Shown here piece after piece: positions 16,616-25,102 of a stretch of 64,000 nucleotides of DNA. The position numbers and the translations under genes were made by a program. Origin of the DNA: Actinomycetospora lutea (lineage in GTDB: Bacteria > Actinomycetota > Actinomycetes > Mycobacteriales > Pseudonocardiaceae); contig NZ_JAQZAL010000025.1 in the NCBI RefSeq assembly GCF_028737205.1, forward strand, positions 23,464-87,463. Reading direction: 5' to 3'. The stretch's first letter is position 1; every line of letters begins with the position of its first letter. The notes beneath the pieces are model-generated. The model worked only from the letters and a program-made list of their open reading frames with translations. It made no database searches and was not told where the DNA came from.

Positions 16616-17206
16616 TCAGGCCTGGTCGGCGGAGAGCGCGTGGGCCGGGGTCGGGGCGTTCGCGAACTCCTCGACCAGCGTGCGGCAGAAGGCGGGCAGG
16701 TCGTCGGGGTTCCGGCTCGTGATCAGGCCCTGGTCGACCACGACCTCCTCTTCGACCCACTCCGCGCCGGCGTTGCGCAGGTCGGTCGCGATGCTCGGGA
16801 ACGAGGTCATGCGGCGGCCGCTGACGACGTCGGCCTCGATGAGCGTCCACGGCGCGTGGCAGATCGCGGCGACCGGCTTGCGGTTGGCGAAGAACTGCCC
16901 GACCACCTGGACGACGTCGGGGATGGTGCGCAGCAGGTCGGGGTTGGCGACCCCGCCCGGCAGCACCAGGGCGTCGTAGTTCTCGATCTTGACCTGGGTG
17001 ATGACCGCGTCGACGTCGAAGCGGTCGCCCTTGTCGAGGTGATTGAAGGCCTGGATGGAGCCGGGCGTCTCGGAGACCAGCACCGGCGTCCCGCCGGCCT
17101 GCTCGACCGCCTTCCACGGCTCGGTCAGCTCGACCTGCTCCGTGCCCTCCTTGGCGCAGAGGAACATGATCGTCTTCCCCTGCAGCTGCGTGCTGTCGTC
17201 GGCCAT
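16616..17206 (-). CDS. DJ-1/PfpI family protein
   Basis: 196 residues of the class I glutamine-amidotransferase-like DJ-1/PfpI family. The nucleophile elbow AAICHAPW carries the conserved cysteine and histidine; VLPGGVANPDLLR is the oxyanion-side loop. Members are proteases, glyoxalases or deglycases; this sequence does not decide between them. Start ATG 17206, from which a copper-type operator at 17233 is about 30 bp upstream, so the gene may share copper or thiol-stress control with the divergent chaperone. Confidence 0.88.
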   Translation of the reverse strand: MADDSTQLQGKTIMFLCAKEGTEQVELTEPWKAVEQAGGTPVLVSETPGSIQAFNHLDKGDRFDVDAVITQVKIENYDALVLPGGVANPDLLRTIPDVVQVVGQFFANRKPVAAICHAPWTLIEADVVSGRRMTSFPSIATDLRNAGAEWVEEEVVVDQGLITSRNPDDLPAFCRTLVEEFANAPTPAHALSADQA

Positions 17207-17232
17207 CTCGTGCACGCTCCCTCGCGTCGCGG

Positions 17233-17249
17233 GTACCCTCGGGGGGTAT
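17233..17249. promoter_or_regulatory. CsoR-type copper operator (candidate)
   Basis: TACCC-TCGGG-GGGTA, a symmetric GC-centred palindrome of the TACCC...GGGTA type bound by actinobacterial CsoR, lies between the divergent DJ-1/PfpI and copper-chaperone genes. No csoR gene is in the window. Assignment rests on motif form and the copper chaperone next to it. Confidence 0.5.
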
Positions 17250-17329
17250 GCACCGGTTCCCGGGTGGGGGACGGTGCCTGTGGATGCCGGGGGCTCCCCC
17301 GGCCCCGCCGCTGCGAAACGGAGGCCGTG

Positions 17330-17554
17330 ATGGCCAGCACGACCCTGTCGGTTCCCGAGATCCACTGCGGGCACTGCAAGTCGGCGATCGAGGGCGCGGT
17401 CGGGCCGCTCGAGGGCGTGCGGACCGTCGAGGTCGACGTCGACGCCCGCAACGTCCACGTCGAGCACGACGACGCCGTCACCGTGCGCGCGCTCGTCGAC
17501 GTCATCGAGGACCAGGGCTACGACGTGCCCGACCAGGAGGCGCTCGCGGGCTGA
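17330..17554 (+). CDS. copZ: Copper chaperone (heavy-metal-associated domain)
   Basis: 74-residue single HMA domain with the metal site IHCGHCKSAIEGA (CxxC) and the ferredoxin-like fold expected for CopZ. It would carry Cu(I) to an exporter encoded elsewhere. ATG 17330 is preceded by GGAGG-like GGAGGCC. The CsoR-type palindrome about 80 bp upstream fits copper induction. Ends 9 bp before the ku stop (convergent). Confidence 0.9.
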   Translation: MASTTLSVPEIHCGHCKSAIEGAVGPLEGVRTVEVDVDARNVHVEHDDAVTVRALVDVIEDQGYDVPDQEALAG

Positions 17555-17562
17555 GCCCGCCG

Positions 17563-18633
17563 TCAGGCGGTCTTGCTGCGCCGTCCCTTGGCCGTCGCGG
17601 TCTCGTCGTCGTCCTCGGACTTCTTCTTGGACGAGCTCTTCGACCGCGTCGACTTCTTCGGCGCCTCCTCGGCAGCCTTCTCCTCGGTGGCCTCCGAGGT
17701 CTTCTTGGTCCGCGAGCGCGACCGCTTGGGCTTCTCCTCGGCGGCGGACTCCTCGGTCGTCTCGACCGTCTCCTGATCGCCGGTGGTCCCGGTCGCGGTC
17801 GCGGCCGTGGTCTCGGTACTCGCCTCGGCCGTGGCGGGCTCCTCGGCGGGCGCCTTCCCGCCGGCCGCCTCGACGCTGCGCCGCAGGGCGGTGAGCAGGT
17901 CGGTCATGTCGTCGCCCTCGTCGGCGGGGGCCGCCTCGGGGGTCGGGCGCCCGCCGCCGTGCTCGCGCTTGTACTCGATGAGGTCGACCATCGCCTGGCG
18001 GTAGTCGTCCTCGAACTGGTCGGAGTCGAACTCGCCCGAGAGGCTCTCCACCAGCGAGGACGCCATCTGCATCTCCTGGGGACGCAGGTCGACCTCGGTG
18101 CGCAGGGTCTCGAACTCCGGCTCGCGCACCTCGTCGGGCCACAGCATGGTCTGCAGCACGATCGCCTCCTCGCGGACCCGCAGCAGCGCGAGCGTCTCGC
18201 GCTGGCGCAGCGCCACCTTGACCACGGCCATGCGGTCGGTCTCGCGAAGGGCCTCGCGCAGCAGGGCGTAGGGCTTGACCGCCTTGCTCTCCGGCTCGAG
18301 GTAGTAGCTCTTGTCGAGCAGCAGGGCGTCGATCTGGTCCGACGGCACGAACTGCACCACGTCGATCTCGTGCCCGGACGCGACCGGCAGCGTCGCGAGG
18401 TCGTCGTCGTCCAGCATGATCAGCTGGCCGTCGTCGGTCTCGTAGCCCTTGGCGATCTCGGAGTACTGCACCTCCTCGCCGCAGACCGAGCACGTGCGCT
18501 TCTGGCGGATGCGGCCGCCGTCGCGCTCGTGCACCTGGTGGAAACGGATGTCGTGGTTCGTGGTCGCGGCGTACAGCCGCACCGGCACGTTCACGAGCCC
18601 GAACGACACCGCGCCGTTCCAGATCGCGCGCAT
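17563..18633 (-). CDS. ku: Ku DNA end-binding protein (NHEJ)
   Basis: 356 residues: the bacterial Ku core (about 1-255; MRAIWNGAVSFGLVNVPVRL start, CSVCGEEV, DIDALLLDKSYYLEP-like strand) followed by a long low-complexity tail of 100 residues, first acidic and Thr/Glu-rich and then Lys/Ser/Arg-rich (KKSTRSKSSSKKKS). Ku homodimers ring DNA ends and recruit LigD. Lysine tails in Ku promote DNA binding and threading. No active ligD is in the window; the divergent neighbour is a ligase-like protein without the catalytic lysine. Confidence 0.95.
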   Translation of the reverse strand: MRAIWNGAVSFGLVNVPVRLYAATTNHDIRFHQVHERDGGRIRQKRTCSVCGEEVQYSEIAKGYETDDGQLIMLDDDDLATLPVASGHEIDVVQFVPSDQIDALLLDKSYYLEPESKAVKPYALLREALRETDRMAVVKVALRQRETLALLRVREEAIVLQTMLWPDEVREPEFETLRTEVDLRPQEMQMASSLVESLSGEFDSDQFEDDYRQAMVDLIEYKREHGGGRPTPEAAPADEGDDMTDLLTALRRSVEAAGGKAPAEEPATAEASTETTAATATGTTGDQETVETTEESAAEEKPKRSRSRTKKTSEATEEKAAEEAPKKSTRSKSSSKKKSEDDDETATAKGRRSKTA

Positions 18634-18788
18634 CAGGGGCCCCTCTCGGCGGGCAGGTCGGTCGGCGCGGTGGGACGGCGCTCACCGTGCGTCGGCACCA
18701 GCATGCCCCACCGGCCCCATTCGTCCCAGTCAATGACGCGCCGACCCCGGTCCCCGTCATTGTCGGTCGGCGCAGGCACGATGGCCGC

Positions 18789-19514
18789 GTGCGTCCGATG
18801 CTCCCCGTCCCTGGCGACCTCCCGGTCGAGGGCGGCTGGAGCTACGAGGTCGACTGGGCGGGCGTGCGCCTGCTCGCCGACGTCGACCAGGGCGAGCTCA
18901 CCCTGCTCACCGCCGAGGGCGAGGACGTCACCGCCCGCTTCCCCGAATTCGCGGGCCTCGTCGACGCCGTCGCCGACGGCCTGCTCGACGGCGAGGCCGT
19001 GATGCTCGACGGCGGCAGCCCGTCGGGCGAGGCCCTCGGCGCGCGCCTCCAGACCTCCGACGCCGGCCGGGCCCGTGCCATGGCCCGCGAGCGACCGGCG
19101 GTGTTCATGGTCTACGACGTCGTGCGGCTCTACGGCGTGCCCCTCGACCCGCGGCCGCTCGAGGAGCGGCGGGCCGTGCTCTCGCGCCTCGACCTCTCGC
19201 ACTCGACCCGCATCCAGATCTCCCCGGCCTACGACGACGGCCCGGCCCTGCTCTCGGGGGTCATCGCCCAGCACCTGTCCGGTGTGATCGCCAAACGCCG
19301 CGGGACGCCCTACCGCCCGGGCGACTCCGGCGGCGACTGGATCCGTGTCGACCCCGCGCTCGCGGCCGGGCTGTCCGGGTTGTCCGGGCCGTCCCGGCCG
19401 CAGGGTGCCGAGGCGGCCCCGGTGCCACCGACCGGTCCGGTCGCCCCGCCGCCCTCGCGGCGACCCCGCCACGCCCGCCGCGAACGCACGCCCCAGCACG
19501 ACACGCTCTTCTGA
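18789..19514 (+). CDS. Degenerate ATP-dependent DNA ligase adenylation domain protein
   Basis: 241 residues resembling only the nucleotidyltransferase half of LigD-type ligases: VRPML start, WSYEVDWAGVR (17-27), FMVYDVVRLYGV (motif III-like), SGVIAKRRGTPYRPG (motif IV) and WIRVDP (motif V). The catalytic lysine of motif I (ExKxDGxR) is D22, the motif I aspartate is A24, and both motif V lysines are R and D, so ligase activity is very unlikely. There is no OB fold; a proline-rich tail follows. GTG 18789 fits the family start; GTG 18687 in frame is the alternative. Divergent from ku, so a role in the break-repair response is inferred. Confidence 0.72.
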   Translation: MRPMLPVPGDLPVEGGWSYEVDWAGVRLLADVDQGELTLLTAEGEDVTARFPEFAGLVDAVADGLLDGEAVMLDGGSPSGEALGARLQTSDAGRARAMARERPAVFMVYDVVRLYGVPLDPRPLEERRAVLSRLDLSHSTRIQISPAYDDGPALLSGVIAQHLSGVIAKRRGTPYRPGDSGGDWIRVDPALAAGLSGLSGPSRPQGAEAAPVPPTGPVAPPPSRRPRHARRERTPQHDTLF

Positions 19515-19542
19515 GGGCGTCGCGGCGCGCCGGTGGCCGTCG

Positions 19543-21324
19543 TCAGCGCGGCGCGTCATCGCCGTCTCCGCGGATCAGCACGGTCGGGGTCGCGCGACGG
19601 GGCTCCTCGATCAGGCGGCCGAGTCCGTCGGTCCCGGTCCGCGAGGTAGCGGGCCGCACGTCGACGGCCGTCGGGTCGGGCTCGGGTCCGGGCCCGACCA
19701 GCGCCGAGAGGTCGCGACCAGCATCCGCGGGCCGCGCTGGTTCCGTGGCGAGCGGCAGCAGGACGGGGCGGACGGTGCGGTAGCGCCGCCCCGACGGCGT
19801 GGTCCACAGCAGCGAGCCGTCGGGACCACGCGCGACGGCCCAGCCGGGCAGGTGCTTGATGCGGTGGTGGTGCCGGCAGTCGGGATCGAGGTTGTCGGCG
19901 GCGGTGCGCCCGTCGGGATCGAGCGGGTCGAACGGCACGACGTGGTCGAGGTCGCAGGCCTGCGCGGGCACGCGGCAGCCCGGGAAGGTGCAGGTGAGGT
20001 CGCGGTTGCGGACGTGCTCGGCCACCGCCGCGGGTGGTCGGTAGCGGCGGTGCCCGACGTCGAGGACGGCGCCGGAGACGGGGTCGGTGAGGATGCGACG
20101 CCAGGTCGCCCCGGCCTCCGCGGCGAGGGCCCGCGCGGCGTCGGCGGTGATCGGGCCGTAGCCGACGAGCTCGGCGGGTCGCTCGTCGAGCCCGAGGAGC
20201 GTGTCGGCGGAGACCACGACCCGGACCTGCACGTTGCGCGGCCACCGGACCGGGGCGCGACCTGCTGCGGTCGGCGTGGAGGTCTCAGGTGGATGGTCAT
20301 CGGGGCACCGCGGTGCCGGCACCGGTGCCTCGGTCGGTGCGTCTCCTGCCGAGGGAGCCGGGGCGCTGCCGCAGGGAGGCGGGCAGGTGCACGGACCGTC
20401 TGCCGTCTCCGGGTCGGCGAGCGGCTCCCGCTCCGGCAGCCCGCCCGCGGCCGCGAGGGCGCCGAGGGCGACGAGGTCGGTCAGGGCGTCGGCCCGCCGG
20501 GCGTCGGGGGAGCGGTCGCCCTCGTCGTCCGCCGGCGCGACCCGGCGGGAGTGGGCGTCGATCGTGCGGTAGAGCAGCAGGGCCTCGGCGGCCGGCAGGT
20601 AGGCGGTGACCGTGGCCATGCCGTGGTCCTCGGCGCCGAGGTGCACCCCGCGCTCGCGGGCCGCGGCGCGCTCGCGCCGGCGCGCGCTCGTGGGGTCGCG
20701 ACGCAGCGCGGCACGGCGGGCGGTGCCGGCCAGCTGGGCGGGGGTGCGGGCGACCTGGTGGCCCGCCGCGGTGCCCTCGAGCAGGTCGCGGCAGATGCGC
20801 TCGCGCAGGTCGGGCTCGAGGTCGAGCAGGACCGCGCCGATCGCGCGGACGTGGGCGAGCCCGAGGCGTCCGTCGAGCATCGCCTCGACCATGAGCGGCA
20901 GGCCGCTCACCAGGCTGACCGCCTCGTCGACGCGCCGGGCCGCGGTGCGCTGGGCGACCTGCCAGGTCAGGGCCAGCTCGGCGACCACGGAGTCGACCTC
21001 GGCGCCGACCCCGCCGACGTGGTCGTCGAGCGCGGTGCCCGGCGGGCGCCGCTCGGCGCGCTCGACCGCCCGGGACACGAGCGCCTCGACCGAGAGCATC
21101 TCCTGCGCCTGGGCCCACGCCGTCATCCGCGCCCATCCGGCGACCCGGTCGAGACCGTCGCCCGTGGCCGCCTGCCAGGCCGACTCCCCGTCCGTGGAGT
21201 GGTCGCCCGGGTCGGCACACGGGGCCAGCAGCTCGGCGGCGATCAGCTCGTCGGCCAGCTCAGGACCGGGGACGACGCCGGACCACGCGGCCGGCGGGCT
21301 CTCGTCCACGAATCCTTCGAACAT
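19543..21324 (-). CDS. DUF222 / HNH endonuclease (13E12-type) protein under SOS control
   Basis: 593 residues: N-terminal DUF222 helical domain (about 1-350), a proline-rich variable insert, and a C-terminal HNH module (CTFPGCRVPAQACDLDHVVPF ... NLDPDCRHHHRIKH) with the metal-binding Cys and His residues. These proteins are abundant in actinobacteria and in mycobacteria belong to the LexA regulon. Here ATG 21324 lies inside a perfect SOS box (21317-21332), giving the typical N-terminus MFEG; the longer GTG start at 21354 would put the operator inside the gene. Nuclease target unknown. Confidence 0.88.
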   Translation of the reverse strand: MFEGFVDESPPAAWSGVVPGPELADELIAAELLAPCADPGDHSTDGESAWQAATGDGLDRVAGWARMTAWAQAQEMLSVEALVSRAVERAERRPPGTALDDHVGGVGAEVDSVVAELALTWQVAQRTAARRVDEAVSLVSGLPLMVEAMLDGRLGLAHVRAIGAVLLDLEPDLRERICRDLLEGTAAGHQVARTPAQLAGTARRAALRRDPTSARRRERAAARERGVHLGAEDHGMATVTAYLPAAEALLLYRTIDAHSRRVAPADDEGDRSPDARRADALTDLVALGALAAAGGLPEREPLADPETADGPCTCPPPCGSAPAPSAGDAPTEAPVPAPRCPDDHPPETSTPTAAGRAPVRWPRNVQVRVVVSADTLLGLDERPAELVGYGPITADAARALAAEAGATWRRILTDPVSGAVLDVGHRRYRPPAAVAEHVRNRDLTCTFPGCRVPAQACDLDHVVPFDPLDPDGRTAADNLDPDCRHHHRIKHLPGWAVARGPDGSLLWTTPSGRRYRTVRPVLLPLATEPARPADAGRDLSALVGPGPEPDPTAVDVRPATSRTGTDGLGRLIEEPRRATPTVLIRGDGDDAPR

Positions 21325-21332
21325 GTGTTCGA
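21317..21332. promoter_or_regulatory. LexA (SOS) box overlapping the start codon
   Basis: TCGAACATGTGTTCGA, a perfect 16-bp palindrome matching the Gram-positive/actinobacterial LexA consensus CGAAC-N4-GTTCG. The ATG of the DUF222/HNH gene (minus strand, 21324-21322) is within it, so LexA binding would block both transcription and, for a leaderless message, the first codons. Confidence 0.9.
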
Positions 21333-21406
21333 GTCTACCGCGCGGGTCCGACACGCGAGCGCGGATTCGCTGGGACCGTCTCAGCTCTCCCGTGCCCCGG
21401 GCGGCG

Positions 21407-22468
21407 TCAGAGCCCGCCGGCCGCCTCGTCCGCGGCGTCCAGGGCCTCCGAGGTCCAGCCGATCACGCGTCCGCCGGTGCGGCCGAGCTCGCGCATCGTC
21501 TCCAGGAACTCGCCCGGCGTGCCCTCGAGGTCGATCCGGACCTCGCGGCGGGCGGTGCGGGCCTCGTCGAGCAGGGTGCGCCCCTGGTGGCCTGCCGAGA
21601 GCGTGGCCAGCAGCCCGCCGGTCGAGGCCAGCGACCCGCGCGCGGCGCCGAGCCGGCCGAGGGCGTCGTCCAGCGACGACAGCAGGGCCGAGCGGTTGCC
21701 CTCGGTCATCGCGGCGGTGAGCTCGGGGCGGGTGCCGGCGACGCGCGTGCCGTCGGTGAAAGAGCCGGCGGCCAGGGCGAGGGCGAGCTCGCCCCCGTCG
21801 GCGCCCACCGCGGCGAGCACCGCGGCGAACAGGTGCGGCAGGTGGGAGATGCGGGCGACCGCGAGGTCGTGCTCGTCGGCGGCGGCCGGGACGACCACCG
21901 CCCCGCACGCCAGCGCGAGGGCGGCGACGTCGACCCACACCTCGAGGTCGGCGTCGTCCTCGGTGGCGACGACCCACACCTTCTCGTGGAACAGCTGCAG
22001 CGAGCCCGCGTCCCAGCCGGAGAACTCCGTGCCGGTCATCGGGTGGCCGCCGACGAAGCGGGTCGCCGGCGCCCGGCGCGCCACCGCCTCGGCCACGGGG
22101 ACCTTGACGCTCGTGACGTCGGTGAGCCGGCAGCCGGGGGCCTCGCGGGCCACGGCGGCGACCACGTCGTCGATGGCCGTCAGCGGCACCGCCAGCACGA
22201 CGAGGGCGTCCTGCGCGGCGGCCCGGGCGAGCGCCTCGTCGACCGAGCCGGCGATGTCGTAGCCGTCGGCGGCGGCCTTCTCGGCGGTCGTCGTCGAGGC
22301 GGACGCGCCCCAGGCGTGGCGCCCGGCGTCGGTGGCGGCGCGCAGCAGCGACCCGCCGATGAGGCCGAGCCCGATGACGCACACCGGGCGCTGCTGGGCG
22401 GCGGCGAGGGTGGCACCTGCGGAATCCACGGCGCCGACGATAGGGCGACCCTCGAGAGTGAGGGCCAT
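21407..22468 (-). CDS. tyrA: Prephenate dehydrogenase
   Basis: 353 residues. The NAD-binding motif VIGLGLIGGSLLRA (about 31-44) is followed by VFVGGHPMTGTEFSGW-like prephenate site (FVGGHPMTGTEFSGWDAG) and HDLAVARISHLPHL, all characteristic of TyrA, which oxidatively decarboxylates prephenate to 4-hydroxyphenylpyruvate for tyrosine. A short C-terminal tail (REVRIDLEGTPGEFLETMREL) looks like an ACT-type regulatory region. Stands 27 bp downstream of the M20 amidohydrolase gene on the same strand. Confidence 0.93.
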   Translation of the reverse strand: MALTLEGRPIVGAVDSAGATLAAAQQRPVCVIGLGLIGGSLLRAATDAGRHAWGASASTTTAEKAAADGYDIAGSVDEALARAAAQDALVVLAVPLTAIDDVVAAVAREAPGCRLTDVTSVKVPVAEAVARRAPATRFVGGHPMTGTEFSGWDAGSLQLFHEKVWVVATEDDADLEVWVDVAALALACGAVVVPAAADEHDLAVARISHLPHLFAAVLAAVGADGGELALALAAGSFTDGTRVAGTRPELTAAMTEGNRSALLSSLDDALGRLGAARGSLASTGGLLATLSAGHQGRTLLDEARTARREVRIDLEGTPGEFLETMRELGRTGGRVIGWTSEALDAADEAAGGL

Positions 22469-22495
22469 GCGCCCGAACGGGGTCCCGGCCCCGGA

Positions 22496-23749
22496 TCAGC
22501 GCGGCCGGAGCGCGTCCAGGACGTACCCCGAGTACAGGGCCACCCCGGCGACCATCGCGTCCTCGTCGAACACCACGCGGTTCGAGTGGTTGGGCGGCGC
22601 CTCGACGGGATCGACGTCGGTCGGGCAGGCGCCGAGGAACGCCAGCGCGCCGGGCACGCGCCCGAGGACGTAGGAGAAGTCCTCCGAGCCCATGATCGGG
22701 TCTGGCATCGGCTCGACGAACCGTGACCCCAGCACCGAGCGGCCGACGTCGGCGACGCGGTCGGCGACCTCGGGGTCGTTGACGGTGACCGGGTAGCCGG
22801 CCTCGATGTGCACGTCGCACGAGCACCCGTAGGCCGCCGCGACGCCCTCGCACACCTGCCCGATCTGCTCGAGCACGCGCCCGCGGGTCTCCTCGGACAG
22901 CGTGCGCACCGTGCCCTCGAGCAGGGCGGTCTCGGGGATGACGTTGGTGGTGGTGCCGGCGCTGATATGGGAGACCGTGAGGACGGCGGGGTCGAACGCG
23001 CTGATCCGCCGGGTGATCATCGTGTGCAGCGCGCCCACCATGGCGGCGGCCGCGGGGACGGGGTCGAGCGCGTCGTGCGGTGCCGAGGCGTGGCCCCCGC
23101 GGCCGGTGACGCGGACGTGCAGGTCGTCGGACGAGGCCATGATCGAGTCGGGACGGGTCTGGAGCGTGCCCGCGGCGAGCCGTGACGTGACGTGCAGCGC
23201 CATCGCCGACTCGGGCACGCCGCCGGGGCCGTCGGCGGACAGCAGGCCCTCGTCGATCATCGTGCGCGCGCCGTGCGCGCTCTCCTCGCCGGGCTGGAAC
23301 ATGAACACCGTCGTGCCCGCGAGACGCTCCTGCCGTCCGCAGAGCAGCCGGGCCGCCGACGCGAGCATCGCGGTGTGCAGGTCGTGCCCGCACGCGTGCA
23401 TCGCGCCCTCGACCTCGGAGGCGAACGGCAGCCCGGAGTCCTCCTCCATCGGCAGCGCGTCCATGTCGGCGCGCACGAGCACGGTCGGCCCGGGGTGCGC
23501 GCCCCGCAGCACGGCGGTGACGGAGCTGCAGTCGCGGCCGGTGTCGATCTCGAGCGGGAGCTCGCGCAGCGCGGTGAGGACCGCCGCCTGGGTGACCGGC
23601 AGCGTCAGCCCGATCTCGGGGTTGCGGTGCAGGGCGCGGCGCAGCGCGAGCGTGCGTGGCTGCAGGGCCCGGGCCTCGGCCAGCAGCGCCCGTTCGGGCG
23701 CCCTGTGAGCCGCACGACGACCACCCGCTCGTCGCTCCGGAGCACTCAC
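22496..23749 (-). CDS. M20 family amidohydrolase
   Basis: 417 residues of the M20D hippurate/indole-acetyl-amino-acid hydrolase group. Metal ligands are visible in MHACGHDLHTAM, FMFQPGEESAHGA and the C-terminal IMGSEDFSYV; the lid domain sits around TGRGGHASAPHDALDPV. It removes an acyl group from an N-acyl amino acid; the substrate cannot be told. Start is uncertain: GTG 23749 gives MSAPERRAG; ATG 23802 is further upstream in frame. Divergent from the tadA-associated gene. Confidence 0.88.
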   Translation of the reverse strand: MSAPERRAGGRRAAHRAPERALLAEARALQPRTLALRRALHRNPEIGLTLPVTQAAVLTALRELPLEIDTGRDCSSVTAVLRGAHPGPTVLVRADMDALPMEEDSGLPFASEVEGAMHACGHDLHTAMLASAARLLCGRQERLAGTTVFMFQPGEESAHGARTMIDEGLLSADGPGGVPESAMALHVTSRLAAGTLQTRPDSIMASSDDLHVRVTGRGGHASAPHDALDPVPAAAAMVGALHTMITRRISAFDPAVLTVSHISAGTTTNVIPETALLEGTVRTLSEETRGRVLEQIGQVCEGVAAAYGCSCDVHIEAGYPVTVNDPEVADRVADVGRSVLGSRFVEPMPDPIMGSEDFSYVLGRVPGALAFLGACPTDVDPVEAPPNHSNRVVFDEDAMVAGVALYSGYVLDALRPR

Positions 23750-23914
23750 CCGTCCGATCCTGGCACCCCTGTCGTGAGGTCGCGTCGTCCGCGATGCCAT
23801 CCGTTCACCCGAGCGCGGTCGTCCGGACGCCCGCGGGCAGTGCGCCGACGACCGCCCGGCGCCCGTGACCTCGCCGGACTTCCACGTGGACACACCCGCC
23901 CCTACCGTAGAGCC

Positions 23915-24454
23915 ATGGCAGGCCAGGGCCCTGGAGGCTCCACCGCGACACGCGGCGGCACGGGGACCGTCGCACCCCTCGACGGGTGGGCGGTGGCCGT
24001 CACGCGCGAGGAGGGGCGCTGGCGCGCGGTCGCGATGGACCGCGACAGCCTGGCCGACCTCGACGCGGCCATCAGCGCCCTGCGCGGCCTGCGCTCGACG
24101 GGGGCGGTGTTGGGGCTGCTCGACGTCGACGACGAGTTCTTCGTCCTCGTGCGCCCGAAGCCCGGCGGGGTGGCGCTGCTGCTCTCCGACGCCGTCGCCG
24201 CGCTCGACTACGACGTCGCCGCCGACGTGCTCGACCTGCTGCGCCTCGAGGTGCCCGACGAGGACGAGGCCGACGACGACCCGTGGCCCGAGGGGGACCT
24301 CGGCATGCTCGCCGATCTCGGTGTCCCCGAGGACGAGCTGGCGGTGCTGGTCGAGGAGATCGACCTCTACCCGGACGAGCAGCTCACCGCGATCGCCCGC
24401 CGCTGCGGGTTCGCCGACGAGCTGGCGAAGGTCGTGGAGACCGCTGCTCCCTGA
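23915..24454 (+). CDS. tRNA adenosine deaminase-associated protein
   Basis: 179 residues, strongly acidic in the middle (DEDEADDDPWPEGD). It matches the conserved actinobacterial protein always found upstream of tadA (putative tRNA adenosine deaminase-associated protein); its biochemical role is unknown. ATG 23915. The 64 bp before tadA hold a copy of the dispersed repeat. Confidence 0.85.
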   Translation: MAGQGPGGSTATRGGTGTVAPLDGWAVAVTREEGRWRAVAMDRDSLADLDAAISALRGLRSTGAVLGLLDVDDEFFVLVRPKPGGVALLLSDAVAALDYDVAADVLDLLRLEVPDEDEADDDPWPEGDLGMLADLGVPEDELAVLVEEIDLYPDEQLTAIARRCGFADELAKVVETAAP

Positions 24455-24506
24455 CCGGGAGACGGAGCAGGTGGAGGAGCACGCCGATAGGGGAGCTCGA
24501 CCCGTC
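24455..24506 (+). repeat. Dispersed ~50-bp repeat, copy 3
   Basis: Starts on the base after the upstream stop codon: left part GGGAGACGGAGC, core GAGCACGCCGATAGGGGAGC, right end TCGACCCGTC. It lies 12 bp before the tadA ATG and in the same direction. Confidence 0.88.
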
Positions 24507-24518
24507 GACGACGAGCTC

Positions 24519-24965
24519 ATGGGCCGGGCGCTCGAGGTCGCCCGGACCTCCGGTGACGACGTGCCCGTCGGCGCGGTGGTGGTCGACGCGCAGGGCCGCG
24601 AGCTCGCCGCCGCCGCCAACGCCCGCGAGGCCGCCGGCGACCCGACCGCACATGCCGAGATCCTCGCGCTGCGGGAGGCGGCGAAGCACCACGGCGACGG
24701 CTGGCGGCTGGGCGGTTGCACGCTCGTCGTCACCCTCGAGCCCTGCACCATGTGCGCCGGCGCGGCCGTCCTCGCGCGGGTCGACCGGATCGTCTTCGGG
24801 GCCTGGGAGCCGCGCACCGGCGCCGTCGGCTCCCTGTGGGACGTCGTGCGCGACCGGCGGCTCAACCACCGCCCCGAGGTGCTCTCCGGGGTCCGGGAAG
24901 CGGAGTGCGCTGCGCTGATGGTCGACTTCTGGCCCGGTCGAGATCGCGGGCAGACCGTCCCGTAG
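24519..24965 (+). CDS. tadA: tRNA-specific adenosine deaminase (A34 to I)
   Basis: 148-residue cytidine-deaminase-fold enzyme. The zinc site is H45-A-E47 with C76 and C79 (PCTMCAGA). It deaminates A34 of tRNA-Arg(ACG), an essential step. ATG 24519 fits the family N-terminus (MGRALEVARTSGDDVPVGAV); GTG 24472 upstream would put the repeat in the protein. A tRNA-Ser gene follows 10 bp downstream. Confidence 0.93.
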   Translation: MGRALEVARTSGDDVPVGAVVVDAQGRELAAAANAREAAGDPTAHAEILALREAAKHHGDGWRLGGCTLVVTLEPCTMCAGAAVLARVDRIVFGAWEPRTGAVGSLWDVVRDRRLNHRPEVLSGVREAECAALMVDFWPGRDRGQTVP

Positions 24966-24975
24966 CCTTGTCGGC

Positions 24976-25061
24976 GGTAGCGTGTCCGAGCGGCCAAAGG
25001 AGCGCGCCTCGAAAGCGCGTGTGGGTTCTGCCCACCGTGGGTTCGAATCCCACCGCTACCG
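24976..25061 (+). tRNA. tRNA-Ser (anticodon CGA)
   Basis: Acceptor stem GGTAGCG/CGCTACC, anticodon stem around loop CTCGAAA (anticodon CGA, codon UCG), long variable arm (GTGGGTTCTGCCCAC) typical of serine tRNAs, and T-arm GTGGGTTCGAATCCCAC. 86 nt, discriminator G; CCA is not encoded. Confidence 0.97.
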
Positions 25062-25102
25062 CACAGTGGAGGGCCTCCGGCCCCCCAAGCCCCCCGAAAG
25101 AC

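Noticed and set aside
18687..18789. 34-residue N-terminal extension of the ligase-like protein
   Set aside because: GTG 18789 matches the VRPML family start; the extension crosses promoter-like symmetric sequence.
18789..19514. Active NHEJ ligase (LigD) next to ku
   Set aside because: Catalytic lysine and motif V lysines are absent and there are no OB, polymerase or phosphoesterase domains.
22430..22460. Sequence ACGATAGGGCGACCCTCGA resembling the dispersed repeat
   Set aside because: Only a short partial match to the core, without the conserved left arm.
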